From the NCBI RefSeq assembly GCF_030291075.1, contig NZ_CP127407.1:928001-992000 (forward strand): a DNA stretch of 64,000 bases. The letters are read 5' to 3'. The position numbers and the translations under genes are program-made. The notes beneath the pieces are model-generated. The model made no database searches. It was given only the letters and a program-made list of their open reading frames with translations, and had not been told where the DNA came from. How positions within the stretch are numbered: the stretch's first letter is position 1; the number at the start of each line of letters is the position of its first letter. The stretch comes from Stenotrophomonas sp. 57 (lineage in GTDB: Bacteria; Pseudomonadota; Gammaproteobacteria; Xanthomonadales; Xanthomonadaceae). Below are positions 46,701 through 52,779 of this stretch, one piece after another.

Positions 46701-48681
46701 CGGTGGCACGCTGCAGGTTGGCAACGGCGGCGCCAGTGGATCGATTGCCGGCAACGTCAGCAACAACGGCAGCCTGGTGTTCAACGTCGGTGGCAACACC
46801 ACGGTCGGCGGCACCATCAGCGGCAGTGGCGGCCTGACCCAGGCGGGTACCGGCACCGTCACCCTGACCGGCAACAACACCTACACCGGCGGCACCATCA
46901 TCAATGCCGGCGGTACCGTGCAGGTCGGCAACGGCGGCGCCAGCGGCTCGATCACCGGCAACATCACCAACAACGGTGGCCTGATCATCAACACCGGCGG
47001 TACCACCACCCTGGGCGGCACCATCAGCGGCGGCGGCAGCATCGTGCAGGCCGGTCCGGGTGGCCTGAACCTGGGCGGCAACAGCGGTGGCTTCAGTGGC
47101 ACCGGCCAGGTCACCGGCGGCGGCCTGAATGTCACCGGGAACATCGGTGGCCAGTGGACCATCGGCAGCGGCACCACGCTGTCCGGCACCGGCACCATCG
47201 GTGGTAGCGGCGGCGGTGTAACGATATCCAGCGGCGGCGTGCTGTCGCCGGGCAACGGGCCGGGCAACGGCAGTGGTGCGGGCAACGGCACCGGTACGAT
47301 CACCGTGGGCGGCAACCTGACCCTGTCGCCGGGCAGCACGCTGGGCATCGACCTGGGCGCCACCGGCAGCGATACCGTGCAGGTCGGTGGCGGCGCGACG
47401 GTGGGCGGCAGCACGGTGCAGGTGAACACCATTTCGCCCAGCACCAGCTACCAGCAGGGCCAGCAGTACACGGTGGTCAACGCGGCCGGTGGGGTGAGCG
47501 GGCAGTTCGCTTCCGCCACTTCGCCGTCGGCGTTCCTGACCATCACCCCGGTCTACACCGCCAACACCGCCAACCTGAAGATCGACGTGGCGCAGACCGC
47601 GGCGTTCACTTCGGTGGCCAACAGCCGCAACCAGTACAACACCGCGGCCGCGCTGGACAGCCTGCCGCAGAGTGGTCCGGCGCTGGGCCTGTACAACACG
47701 GTGCTGATCTATGACGCGGCCACCGCGCGCAGCGCGTTCGACCAGTTGTCCGGTGAAGTGCATGCAGCCAGCCGTGCAGTGCTGCTGTACGACAACTACC
47801 TGGAAGAGGGCATCCGCCAGCGCCTGGGCAGTGAGCTGCCGACCGTGCGTGGCGAGCGCGCTTCGGCCTGGCTGGCCGGCAGCGGCAAGGTGTTCAAGCA
47901 GGATGGCGATGGCAATGGCGATGAGATCCGCGCCAACCGCAATGCACTGATGGCCGGTGTGGACTGGCAGCTGGGCGAGCATGTGGTGCTGGGCGCAGCC
48001 GCCGGCAACGAACGCCTGGATACGCGCCTGTACGATCGCAGCTCGCGGGCCCGCCTGCGTGGCAACACCTTCGGCCTGTATGCACAGGGCGAGTGGAACA
48101 ACGGCTTCGCGGTCGGTGGCAGCGTGTCGCGCGGCGACTACCGCACGCGCACCACGCGTGAGGTGCCGCTTTTGGGCCAGACCCTGTACAGCCGCCAGGA
48201 TTCGGACGTGACCATCGCCCAGGTGGAAGGCAGCTGGACCTGGACCCACGGCCGGACCCAGCTGCAGCCGTACGTGCAGTTCACCAGGCACTGGGTCGAC
48301 AGCGATCGCGCGGAGGAGCAGGGTGGTAACGCCGCGCTGGTGCTGGAAGGCGGTAAGGACACGCTCAATGTCAGTACCGTGGGCGTGCGCGGCCGCTGGG
48401 ACGTGGGCAGTGGCGAGCGCTTCCCGGCGCAGCTGACAGTCGGCCTGGGGTGGCAGCACGCGTCGGGTGATACCGATGTGGCCAGCCGCAACCGCTTCGC
48501 CGTCGGTGGCAACGCGTTCGACGTCTACAGTGCGGTGATGGCACGCAATGCACTGGTCAGCCAGGTGGGCGTGGCGGTCGGGCTGGGTCGCAACAGCCAG
48601 CTGTCGATGTTCGTGCAGGGCCAGCACGGCGATGGTCGCCGCGATGTCGGCGGGCAGATCAACCTGCGCGTGGGCTTCTGA
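37783..48681 (+). CDS. Giant type Va autotransporter (3632 aa) with beta-strand-repeat passenger
   Basis: The start is the ATG at 37783 with GGAG eight bases upstream; a longer frame lacks family features. Residues 1-24 (MNRIYRLVFNRALGVMQVA...) are an extended signal peptide region, followed by the true signal ending SGSAFA at about 59. The passenger, about 3300 residues, is almost wholly autotransporter-associated beta-strand repeats (G-L-V/T-K-NGAGTLTL-GANTYTGGTTINAGTL), consistent with one very long beta helix. It has irregular units up to about 45.4 kb and eight regular 69-residue units after that. A FDQLSGEVHA motif precedes the C-terminal barrel (about 3362-3632), which ends LRVGF. It should be displayed on the cell surface, probably for adhesion or biofilm; no catalytic motif is visible. 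It is monocistronic. Confidence 0.93.
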   Translation: MNRIYRLVFNRALGVMQVASEVAQNPGGSAVSAGRVPRLRAHQLAAALAATLASGSAFAACTGTTTVNCDSTTNINNYSNATNGLTLNIAAGALLRTPPIVGGGNAATLTGDNVTVNNNGTIDPSSIVLASPGLVIGNGSANNSAIVVNNNASGQIKGVVNIATLLGFGGQALVAQNVNGTTTINNAGLISTSLIGAGSVSDATTVVTYGGAAANVTNTGTIDGRVGLGASGGNTFLNAGAVSGSVHLGDSTGGNTFTAVSGSSVVTGGGSALGGVITGVTGVKVAAAGSVDAGTGGGAANNTLVLQNVVSGPGSGTGGAVTTLGWNQYLNFQKLTVNSGTWNLQGAWAGAGTTTLNDGLVNFNNAGSFGTGLFTANGGAIASSTAGLNLANAFNLGGNLSLAGTNAFGLNGVLSGAGRLTVNNTGIVTLGGANLFSGGVNLNAGGLVLGNAGALGSGNLTVGGSASLDTTANFALANNLVINAGGSLNLLGNNPLSLNGAISGAGNLVKNGASTLTLNGANSLTGNFSLAGGSLALGAGGSLSPTGAVTLGVGTTLDLTAAANQTIGSLAGLGGAVNLGSHTLTLGGLGSTSYSGTFGAGTGGLIKLGTGVQTLSGVNNLSGGVALNAGGLLLGNAAALGSGALSVGGNATLDGTTGLALTNAVNLGAGASLNLLGNQALTFNGVIGGDGGLIKNGGASLTLNSANTFGGGLAFNAGSLLLGNGSALGTGALNVGGAVTLDGSSALSVGNNINLGAGGSLDILGGSALTLGGVIGGAGSLVKNGAATLTLTGANTYTGGTTINAGTLAIGAGGSLAAGGGVNLGGIGATFDISAAGNQTVGALTGVLGTTVALGANTLTFGDATNQTLASVITGTGGLVKQGAGTQTLSGANLFSGGLNLAAGGLLLGNNGALGTGALTVSGNGSLDGTAALNLTNAVNLTGSLNLLGGQNVTLGGVVAGTGNLVKNGASLLTLNGNNTFSGGLTLNAGSLLLGSSASLGSGALNVNGSATLDGATALNLSNTIALGAGAALTLPGTQAITLGGVVSGAGSLTKNGASTLTLNGANTFTGGLALNGGGLLLGNAGALGTGALNVGANATLDSSVALNLGNAVNLGAGTVLNLLGTENVTLGGVIAGTGELVKNGGSTLTLNGANTFSGGVGLNAGLLQLGNASALGTGALNVGGSASLDTSAALTVGNSIGLAAGASLTVLGSNDLTLSGPVFGVGGLIKDGAARLTLAGANLYAGGTTINNGTLALGTGGSLAAGGDVTLGNVGAGFDISGASGNQTIAALNGVTGTALTLGGNSLTFGTNANATFDGVISGTGGVVKTGTGIQTLSGANTFSGGLALNAGGLQLGNADALGTGALGIGGTVSLDSTVALNLANAVNFGAGTQLTLGGTSDVAFGGVLSGNGSLIKNGPGLLTLNNTNTFGGGLTLNGGSLVVGANGALGTGTLAVNNSASLDAGAAVTLGNAVNLGSGVALTVPGSNALTLGGIVSGNGSLIKNGAATLTLDGANTYSGGTTINAGTLALGAGGSLAAAGDVTLGNAGAGFDISGATSNQTIGALNGVAGTTLTLGGNSLTFGTAANGAFDGVIGGGGGLVKVGAGVQTLSGANTFGGGVTLNAGGLVLGNDAALGTGALTVGGAATLDTTALATLANNVVLNAGLTVLGTNALTLNGVLSGTGSLTKNGGATLTLNGINTYTGGTNVNAGTLALGAGASLAASGTVNLATGATLDLSAGNGTQVFGTLVGNGTVNLGANNIEVGSAANGTFSGSIAGTGGLTKVGSGIETLTGTNTYTGGTTINAGTLAIGLGGSLSPTGAVNVAAAGAGFDISASGANQTIGSLSGVTGSLVSLGANSLILGGADSSTFNGAISGTGGLVKNGVGILTLGGANLFSGDLALNGGGLVVGNNSALGTGALDVGADATLDSSLAVTLGNAINLSSGNNLTLLGSNALTLGGVISGAGGLVKDGAATVTLTGANTYSGGTTINNGTLAIGAGGSLASTGAVNLAGAGTLDISGGGSQSIGSLAGVAGSTVALGGNTLTLGGVADSTYNGVINGSGGLVKNGAGVQTLNGANTFSGGVTLNAGGLVVGNNAALGTGTVTVGGAATLDSNTAVILANNFVLNNALTVLGSNNLTLNGSLSGTGSLTKEGAATLTLNGTNTYTGGTNINAGTLALGAGASLHANGIVNLAAGATFDLSAGAGTQQFGTLIGNGTVNLGANTLTIGDATNGTFGGSLAGTGGLIKEGTGTQTLTGTNTFTGGTTINAGTLAIGLGGSLSPAGAVTLANAGTSFDISAGGNQSIGSLAGVTGSNVSLGGNTLTLGGVGNSVFNGSIGGTGGLIKDGAGVQTLGGANTFTGGVTLNAGGLVVGNNAALGTGALTVAGNGSLDANAAVTLANDVALGAGATLDVLGSNDLTLGGAVSGAGGLTKDGAATLTLTGASSYTGTTTINSGTLAVGAGGSLSGASTVNLAGTGTLDISAGGNQSIGGLAGVAGSTVALGGATLTTGGNNASTTFAGVLGGTGGLVQSGAGTLTLSGDNTYTGGTTINGGSTLQIGNGGSTGSVLGDITNNGSLVYNLGSTATVGGVVSGSGGLTQAGSGTLVLTGNNTYTGGTTINAGGTLQVGNGGATGAIVGDITNNGALVSNVAGSTSLDGTISGSGSLTQAGAGTLTLTGNNTYTGGTTINAGGTLQVGNGGATGAITGNVANNGSLVFDVAGNTTVVGAISGTGALTQAGAGVLTLVGSNTYTGGTTINSGGTLQVGNGGATGSIAGDITNNGALISNVAGNTQLGGTISGSGGLTQAGSGTLVLTGSNTYSGGTTINAGGTLQLGNGGATGSIVGDITNNGALASNVAGNTTLGGTISGSGGLTQAGSGTLTLTGNNTYTGGTTINTGGTLQVGNGGATGAIAGNVSNNGSLVFNVGGNTTVGGTISGSGGLTQAGSGTLILGGNNIYTGGTTINTGGTLQVGNGGASGSIAGNVSNNGSLVFNVGGNTTVGGTISGSGGLTQAGTGTVTLTGNNTYTGGTIINAGGTVQVGNGGASGSITGNITNNGGLIINTGGTTTLGGTISGGGSIVQAGPGGLNLGGNSGGFSGTGQVTGGGLNVTGNIGGQWTIGSGTTLSGTGTIGGSGGGVTISSGGVLSPGNGPGNGSGAGNGTGTITVGGNLTLSPGSTLGIDLGATGSDTVQVGGGATVGGSTVQVNTISPSTSYQQGQQYTVVNAAGGVSGQFASATSPSAFLTITPVYTANTANLKIDVAQTAAFTSVANSRNQYNTAAALDSLPQSGPALGLYNTVLIYDAATARSAFDQLSGEVHAASRAVLLYDNYLEEGIRQRLGSELPTVRGERASAWLAGSGKVFKQDGDGNGDEIRANRNALMAGVDWQLGEHVVLGAAAGNERLDTRLYDRSSRARLRGNTFGLYAQGEWNNGFAVGGSVSRGDYRTRTTREVPLLGQTLYSRQDSDVTIAQVEGSWTWTHGRTQLQPYVQFTRHWVDSDRAEEQGGNAALVLEGGKDTLNVSTVGVRGRWDVGSGERFPAQLTVGLGWQHASGDTDVASRNRFAVGGNAFDVYSAVMARNALVSQVGVAVGLGRNSQLSMFVQGQHGDGRRDVGGQINLRVGF
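45425..47080 (+). repeat. 207-bp tandem repeats, about eight units, inside the autotransporter
   Basis: The phrase NNTYTGGTTINAGGTLQ returns every 69 codons, at about 45431, 45638, 45845, 46052, 46259, 46466, 46673 and 46880. Neighbouring units share long identical stretches, for example about 50 bases between the units at 46530 and 46740. The frame is preserved by 207 = 3 x 69. Confidence 0.93.
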
Positions 48682-48699
48682 GGGGAGTAGGGCAGCAAG

Positions 48700-48722
48700 G
48701 GATCCACGCGCGACGTGGATCC
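48700..48722. terminator. Hairpin after the autotransporter
   Basis: GGATCCACG and CGTGGATCC pair around a five-base loop, with GTAG 13 bp before it. It resembles a SMAG arm set and lies between convergent genes, but no T run follows. Confidence 0.5.
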
Positions 48723-48738
48723 GGGCCGGTGCGGAGGG

Positions 48739-49182
48739 CTATACCCTCCGCTCCATCTCCACGGCGTCGATGCCGGCGCCGTGGCCATCGGGTACCACCC
48801 GTGTCACCTGGAAACCGAGGCCGGCGTAGAACCCCTGGGTGTGCTGGCTGGTGCTGAGCGTGATACGGGCGATGGACGGGGCCGCTTCGGCCTGGCGCAG
48901 GCGTGCCAGCGCCAGTTCGCGGCCGATTCCCTGGCGATGCAGCGCGCGCTCGACCATGCCCCAGCAGAAACCGGCGCTGCCATCGCCGCAGCGCGACAGG
49001 CCACCACAGGCCACGATGCTGCCATCGCGCTCGATGACCTGGAATGCACAGTCCGTGGCCTGTTCGCACAGGAAGCGTTCAAAGTCGCTGCGCTCTTCGG
49101 GCGCGAAATAGGTGGGTACGTTGCTGTCGAAGATCGACAGGCAGGCGCTGGCATCGGCGGGGCGGTAGAGGCGGAGTGTCAT
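48739..49182 (-). CDS. GNAT-family N-acetyltransferase
   Basis: This 147-residue protein has the acetyl-CoA-binding core: GFCWGMVERALHRQGIGREL with the R/Q-x-x-G-x-G/A loop as HRQGIGREL, then ITLSTSQHTQGFYAGLGFQ. MTLRLYRPADASACLSIFD is the usual first strand and helix. The start is the ATG at 49182; an extended frame runs into the adjacent SMAG element. The substrate is unknown. It converges with the autotransporter. Confidence 0.9.
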   Translation of the reverse strand: MTLRLYRPADASACLSIFDSNVPTYFAPEERSDFERFLCEQATDCAFQVIERDGSIVACGGLSRCGDGSAGFCWGMVERALHRQGIGRELALARLRQAEAAPSIARITLSTSQHTQGFYAGLGFQVTRVVPDGHGAGIDAVEMERRV

Positions 49183-49205
49183 GCACCCACGATAGACGAT
49201 CGTCA

Positions 49206-49228
49206 GTAGATCCACGCCATGCGTGGAT
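49206..49228 (+). repeat. SMAG element
   Basis: GTAG with arms ATCCACGC/GCGTGGAT, 24 bp upstream of the GNAT start and 31 bp beyond the DUF3667 remnant. Confidence 0.85.
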
Positions 49229-49258
49229 TCGCTGCCGACATGCCCTGCGTGTTCCCGC

Positions 49259-49605
49259 TTACGCCGAAATGCCGGCCAGCACCGCGTACATCACCACGAA
49301 GCTGACCAGGGCTGTACAGCGCCACCACCAGGTGTTCCAGGTAGCCCATCGGCCGCGGGATGTAGTCGAAGCGCAGCACCAGCGCGAACACCGGCATCAG
49401 GAAGAACAGGGCCCCTGGCAGCGCGGTGAGGATCGCCTGCATGTAGAGGTCGGTCTTGCCGCCCATGCGCTTGATGTTGGCGTTGCCGTTCTGCAGGCGC
49501 TTGTCGAGCCATCGGTTGGCGAACTGCGGCCAGCCGGCAACCACGGTGGAATTGGTGTCCGCATCCCCCGGTCCCCCGTTGAGGCTGTGGTTGAAGGATG
49601 AAGAC
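49259..49605 (-). pseudogene. Truncated and frameshifted DUF3667-like membrane protein remnant
   Basis: The open stretch encodes STVVAGWPQFANRWLDKRL, then GALFFLMPVFALVLRFDYI and YLEHLVVALYS, which looks like the C-terminal part of a DUF3667 family protein. There is no start codon or N-terminal zinc-ribbon part upstream; a TAG lies at about 49605. Near 49310 the frame breaks: the reading that continues the last membrane helix (ALVSFVVMYAVLAGISA, then TAA at 49259-49261) is in another frame. The missing 5' part abuts repeat copy C. It therefore seems a dead fragment, perhaps cut by arrival of the repeats. Confidence 0.6.
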
Positions 49606-49679
49606 GCCTACGATGGCGGATTTAAGGTTTCGTTCAGTTTTTTTGGTGGCGTACGGAAGGCGTGGTCCGTCGCGAAGAG

Positions 49680-49841
49680 CATCCACGCATGGCGCGGGTC
49701 TACTGACGCAACTGGAGGAACACGCCCCTCTGTTGAGGAGCTGCCCCGACAGGGGCGGGGAGAGGCAGCAAGGGGAGGGGCCCAGAGGTTGCGCAGCAAC
49801 GTTTGGGGCGAAGCGCGCAGCGCACTTCGGGTCCCGCGCCA
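49680..49841 (-). repeat. tRNA-Ser-associated repeat, copy C
   Basis: A minus-strand copy of the element at 32912-33077. It keeps the CGCGGGAC start, the GTTGCTGCGCAACCT core, the CTCCCCGCCCC block, the TGTTCCTCCAG segment and a terminal SMAG (49680-49703, arms ACCCGCGC/GCGTGGAT, one arm diverged). It is not next to a tRNA but directly beside copy B. Confidence 0.85.
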
Positions 49842-49885
49842 GCTTGGTTAAGGCGCACGTGGGGAGGCAGGGGCGGCGCGAAGAG

Positions 49886-50047
49886 CATCCACGCATGGCG
49901 TGGATCGGATCGGTCTGGAGGAACAAGCCCCTCTGTTGAGGGGCTGCTCCGACAGGGGCGGGGAGAGGCAGGCAAAGGGAGGGGCCCAAAGGTTGCGCAG
50001 CAACGTTTGGGGCGAAGCGCGCGCAGCGCACTTCGCGTCCCGCGCCA
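49886..50047 (-). repeat. tRNA-Ser-associated repeat, copy B
   Basis: A minus-strand copy directly behind tRNA-Ser(GGA) and its terminator, as copy A is behind tRNA-Ser(CGA). It ends in a SMAG-like palindrome at 49886-49906. Copies B and C are more similar to each other than to A. Confidence 0.85.
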
Positions 50048-50098
50048 GTTAACTGAAAAAGGCCGCCCGTAAGGGCAGCCTTTTTCAGTTAACTGGCG
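50043..50098. terminator. 21-bp perfect hairpin overlapping the tRNA-Ser(GGA) 3' end
   Basis: Arms 50043-50063 and 50078-50098 are exact reverse complements (CGCCAGTTAACTGAAAAAGG plus one base), with a further GCCC/GGGC stem inside. On the minus strand the first arm starts with CGCCA, the discriminator and CCA of the tRNA; the second arm has CTTTTTCAG. Confidence 0.88.
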
Positions 50099-50186
50099 GA
50101 GAGAGGGGGATTCGAACCCCCGAAGCGCGGTTTAGACGCTTACACACTTTCCAGGCGTGCTCCTTCAACCACTCGGACACCTCTCC
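50094..50186 (-). tRNA. tRNA-Ser (GGA)
   Basis: A 93-nt class II tRNA on the minus strand with acceptor GGAGAGG/CTCTCTCC-type pairing, anticodon loop CTGGAAA, a long variable arm and encoded CCA. Confidence 0.96.
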
Positions 50187-50225
50187 GGATCCCTGCCATC
50201 GGCAAACGCCTCAGCAGGGGCGCAG

Positions 50226-50254
50226 ATTCTAGCGGGCTGCGCGGCACTTCACAA
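50226..50254 (-). promoter_or_regulatory. Promoter of tRNA-Ser (GGA)
   Basis: On the minus strand TTGTGA (50249-50254) and TAGAAT (50226-50231) are 17 bp apart, about 40 bp before the tRNA. Confidence 0.72.
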
Positions 50255-50348
50255 GCACCCCAGCCAGGAACCCGCGAAGGACGTGCCGGAGGCGAGGGGG
50301 CTGGACAGGCATGGCACAATGGAACATCCGATGGAGAACGGTGGCCTG

Positions 50349-52370
50349 ATGTCCTACCTCGTCCTTGCCCGCAAGTGGCGTCCGAAGCGTTTTGCCGAGC
50401 TGGTGGGCCAGGAACACGTGGTCCGTGCGCTCAGCAACGCGCTGGACAGCGGCCGGGTCCACCATGCGTTCCTGTTCACCGGCACCCGCGGCGTGGGCAA
50501 GACCACCATCGCGCGCATCTTCGCCAAGTCGCTGAACTGCGAACAGGGCACCAGCGCCGATCCGTGTGGCCAGTGTGCGGCCTGCCTGGACATCGACGCC
50601 GGCCGCTACATCGACCTGCTGGAAATCGACGCCGCGTCCAACACCGGCGTGGACGACGTGCGCGAGGTGATCGAGAACGCGCAGTACATGCCTTCGCGTG
50701 GCAAGTACAAGGTCTACCTGATCGACGAAGTGCACATGCTGTCCAAGGCGGCGTTCAATGCGCTGCTGAAGACGCTGGAAGAACCGCCGGAGCACGTGAA
50801 GTTCCTGCTGGCCACCACCGACCCGCAGAAGCTGCCGGTCACCGTGCTCAGCCGCTGCCTGCAGTTCAACCTCAAGCGCCTGGATGAGGACCAGATCCAG
50901 GGCCAGATGACTCGCATCCTGGCGGCAGAAGAGATCGAGGCCGACGGCAGTGCCATCGTGCAGCTGGCCAAGGCCGCTGATGGCAGCCTGCGCGACGGCC
51001 TGTCGCTGCTGGACCAGGCGATCGCCTATGCCGGCGGCGCGCTGCGCGAGGACGTGGTGCGCACCATGCTGGGCACGGTCGACCGCACCCAGGTGGCCGC
51101 GATGCTGGATGCGCTGGCCGAGGGCGATGGCCCGCGCCTGCTGCAGGTAGTGGCCGCACTGGCCGAGTTCTCGCCGGACTGGAGTGGCGTGCTGGAAGCA
51201 TTGGCCGAAGGCCTGCACCGCATCCAGGTGCAGCAGCTGGTGCCGGGTGCGGCCGTTGCCGAAGGCCTGGATGCCACCGCATTCGCCGAGCGCCTGCGCG
51301 CGGAAGTGGTGCAGCTCTGGTACCAGATGGCCTTGAATGGCCGCCGTGACCTGCCGCTGGCACCGAGCCCGCGTGCGGGCTTTGAAATGGCCGTGCTGCG
51401 CATGCTGGCGTTCCGTCCGGCTGCTGCGGTACCGCCGGTGCCGAAGTCGGTTGAAGGTGCCGCAGGCGGCAACGTCGCCGGTGGAGGCAGCGGCGCGGGT
51501 ACCCACGAAGCGACGCCGGCCGCTGCCGCCGCTCAGGCGGGCCCGGCCCCGGCGACGCAGGTGGCCGCGCCGTCCCAGGCTGCGCCGCGGGAACCTGACC
51601 CCGAGCCGGAGCCGGCCCCGCACCCCGAACCTGACCCGACGCCGGAAGCCGAGCCGGTTCCGGTGGAAGAGCCCGTGTCGCCGCCGCCGGTAAAGGCCGA
51701 AGCAGCGGTGCCGCCCGCGGAAGCAGAAACGGGCGACGACCTGCCGCCGTGGGCCACCGATGAAGCCGATGCCCGTGATGCGGCACTGGTGGCCGAGATG
51801 GCCGGCCCGGAGGCCGCCATGGTCGCGCCTTGGCATGAGCCGCCGGCTCCTGTCGCGGTCTCCAGCGAACCTGCGCAGCCCGAGCGCCCGTTCCGCGCCG
51901 ACGGCATCGCCATTGCACCAGCCGAACCGATCCCGGCGCGTGATACCGCGCCGCAGGATGGCGTCAGCGAGCTGGCCACGGCCGAGGACTGGCTGGATCT
52001 GGTCGCCAACAGTGGTCTCAGCGGCCCATCGCGCCAGCTGGCCGCCAATGCCGCGTTCATCAGCTGCCAGCACGGGACCTTGAAACTGGGCCTTTCGCCC
52101 GGATTTGAATACCTGCGCTCGGAGCGCGCGCTGGCCGCCTTGGGCGAGATGCTGGAAAAGGCCCTGGGCCAGGCGCCGAAGATCGTGGTCGAGACCGTGG
52201 AAACCGAACACGTTCCGGCCGAGACCCTGCACCAGCGTGCCGACCGCCAGCGTGGCGAGCGGCAGCAGGAAGCAGAGGCCGTTTTCATGGACGACCCGGA
52301 AGTGCAGGTGCTGATCCAGCAGCACGGCGCCCGGGTTGTTTCCGATTCCATCCGTACTTTTGACGAGTAA
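50349..52370 (+). CDS. dnaX: DNA polymerase III tau/gamma subunit
   Basis: This 673-residue clamp-loader ATPase starts MSYLVLARKWRPKRFAELVGQ. It has Walker A GTRGVGKTT, the zinc module CEQGTSADPCGQCAAC, Walker B VYLIDEVHML and the SRC sensor LSRCLQF. A long Pro/Glu/Ala-rich linker (about 385-515) leads to the tau-specific C-terminal domain that contacts the helicase and polymerase. I do not see an A-AAA-AAG slippery site like that of E. coli, so a gamma form by programmed frameshift is not evident. It is followed by ybaB and recR. Confidence 0.96.
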   Translation: MSYLVLARKWRPKRFAELVGQEHVVRALSNALDSGRVHHAFLFTGTRGVGKTTIARIFAKSLNCEQGTSADPCGQCAACLDIDAGRYIDLLEIDAASNTGVDDVREVIENAQYMPSRGKYKVYLIDEVHMLSKAAFNALLKTLEEPPEHVKFLLATTDPQKLPVTVLSRCLQFNLKRLDEDQIQGQMTRILAAEEIEADGSAIVQLAKAADGSLRDGLSLLDQAIAYAGGALREDVVRTMLGTVDRTQVAAMLDALAEGDGPRLLQVVAALAEFSPDWSGVLEALAEGLHRIQVQQLVPGAAVAEGLDATAFAERLRAEVVQLWYQMALNGRRDLPLAPSPRAGFEMAVLRMLAFRPAAAVPPVPKSVEGAAGGNVAGGGSGAGTHEATPAAAAAQAGPAPATQVAAPSQAAPREPDPEPEPAPHPEPDPTPEAEPVPVEEPVSPPPVKAEAAVPPAEAETGDDLPPWATDEADARDAALVAEMAGPEAAMVAPWHEPPAPVAVSSEPAQPERPFRADGIAIAPAEPIPARDTAPQDGVSELATAEDWLDLVANSGLSGPSRQLAANAAFISCQHGTLKLGLSPGFEYLRSERALAALGEMLEKALGQAPKIVVETVETEHVPAETLHQRADRQRGERQQEAEAVFMDDPEVQVLIQQHGARVVSDSIRTFDE

Positions 52371-52376
52371 GACACC

Positions 52377-52697
52377 ATGCGCGGAAACATCGCCCAACTG
52401 ATGCAGCAGGCCCAGAAGATGCAGGAAAACCTGCAGAAGGCCCAGGAAGAAATCGCCAGGATCGAAGTGACCGGCAGCGCCGGTGGCGGCATGGTCAGCG
52501 TGACCCTGACCGGCGCCAAGGAATGCCGCAAAGTGCGCATCGACCCGTCGCTGGCCAGCGACCCGGAGATGCTGGAAGACCTGATCGCCGCCGCCTTCAA
52601 CGACGCCTCGAACAAGATCGATGCCGAGTCGAAGTCGAAGATGGGTTCGGCCACCGCCGGCATGCAGCTGCCGCCGGGCATGAAGCTGCCGTTCTGA
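52377..52697 (+). CDS. ybaB: YbaB/EbfC family nucleoid-associated protein
   Basis: This 106-residue small DNA-binding protein has [26 protein letters not shown] as its long first helix, then [28 protein letters not shown], the conserved sheet. It lies 6 bp after dnaX and before recR, the standard dnaX-ybaB-recR order. Confidence 0.95.
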   Translation: MRGNIAQLMQQAQKMQENLQKAQEEIARIEVTGSAGGGMVSVTLTGAKECRKVRIDPSLASDPEMLEDLIAAAFNDASNKIDAESKSKMGSATAGMQLPPGMKLPF

Positions 52698-52703
52698 TTT
52701 CCG

Positions 52704-52731
52704 GCGTGGCACCCGTGCGAGCGGGTGCCAC
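52704..52731. terminator. Hairpin between ybaB and recR
   Basis: CGTGGCACCCG and CGGGTGCCACG pair with a short loop and no T run. It may protect the upstream mRNA or attenuate into recR. Confidence 0.45.
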
Positions 52732-52738
52732 GGAACCT

Positions 52739-52760
52739 GTAGCCGTCGAGCTTGATCGAC
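52739..52760 (+). repeat. SMAG-like element, GTCGA subtype
   Basis: GTAG followed by CCGTCGAGC/TGATCGAC, an imperfect stem directly before recR. Confidence 0.6.
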
Positions 52761-52779
52761 GTCATGAAAGCCTGCCGCC

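Larger units (their letters stand above)
49606..50093. other. Repeat-filled stretch between the DUF3667 remnant and tRNA-Ser(GGA)
   Basis: This 488-bp interval has no gene. It consists of repeat copies C and B in tandem, each beginning with a SMAG element, followed by the long terminator hairpin of tRNA-Ser. Confidence 0.85.

Noticed and set aside
45425..47080. Regular repeats that could suggest a CRISPR array
   Set aside because: The period is 207 bp and the whole unit is coding and conserved; there are no short repeats with unique spacers and no cas genes.
40045..48627. An 8.6-kb open frame antisense to the autotransporter (2860 codons)
   Set aside because: It is a by-product of the repetitive, high-GC passenger sequence. 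It has no ribosome site, no family features, and its compositional repeats mirror the sense repeats.
49608..50031. Small frames containing PRHAWM or THGVDL in the repeat region
   Set aside because: These peptides are translations of SMAG palindromes and of the tRNA-Ser-linked repeat in various frames; the same peptides appear at 4.1-4.3 kb and 32.7-33.2 kb.
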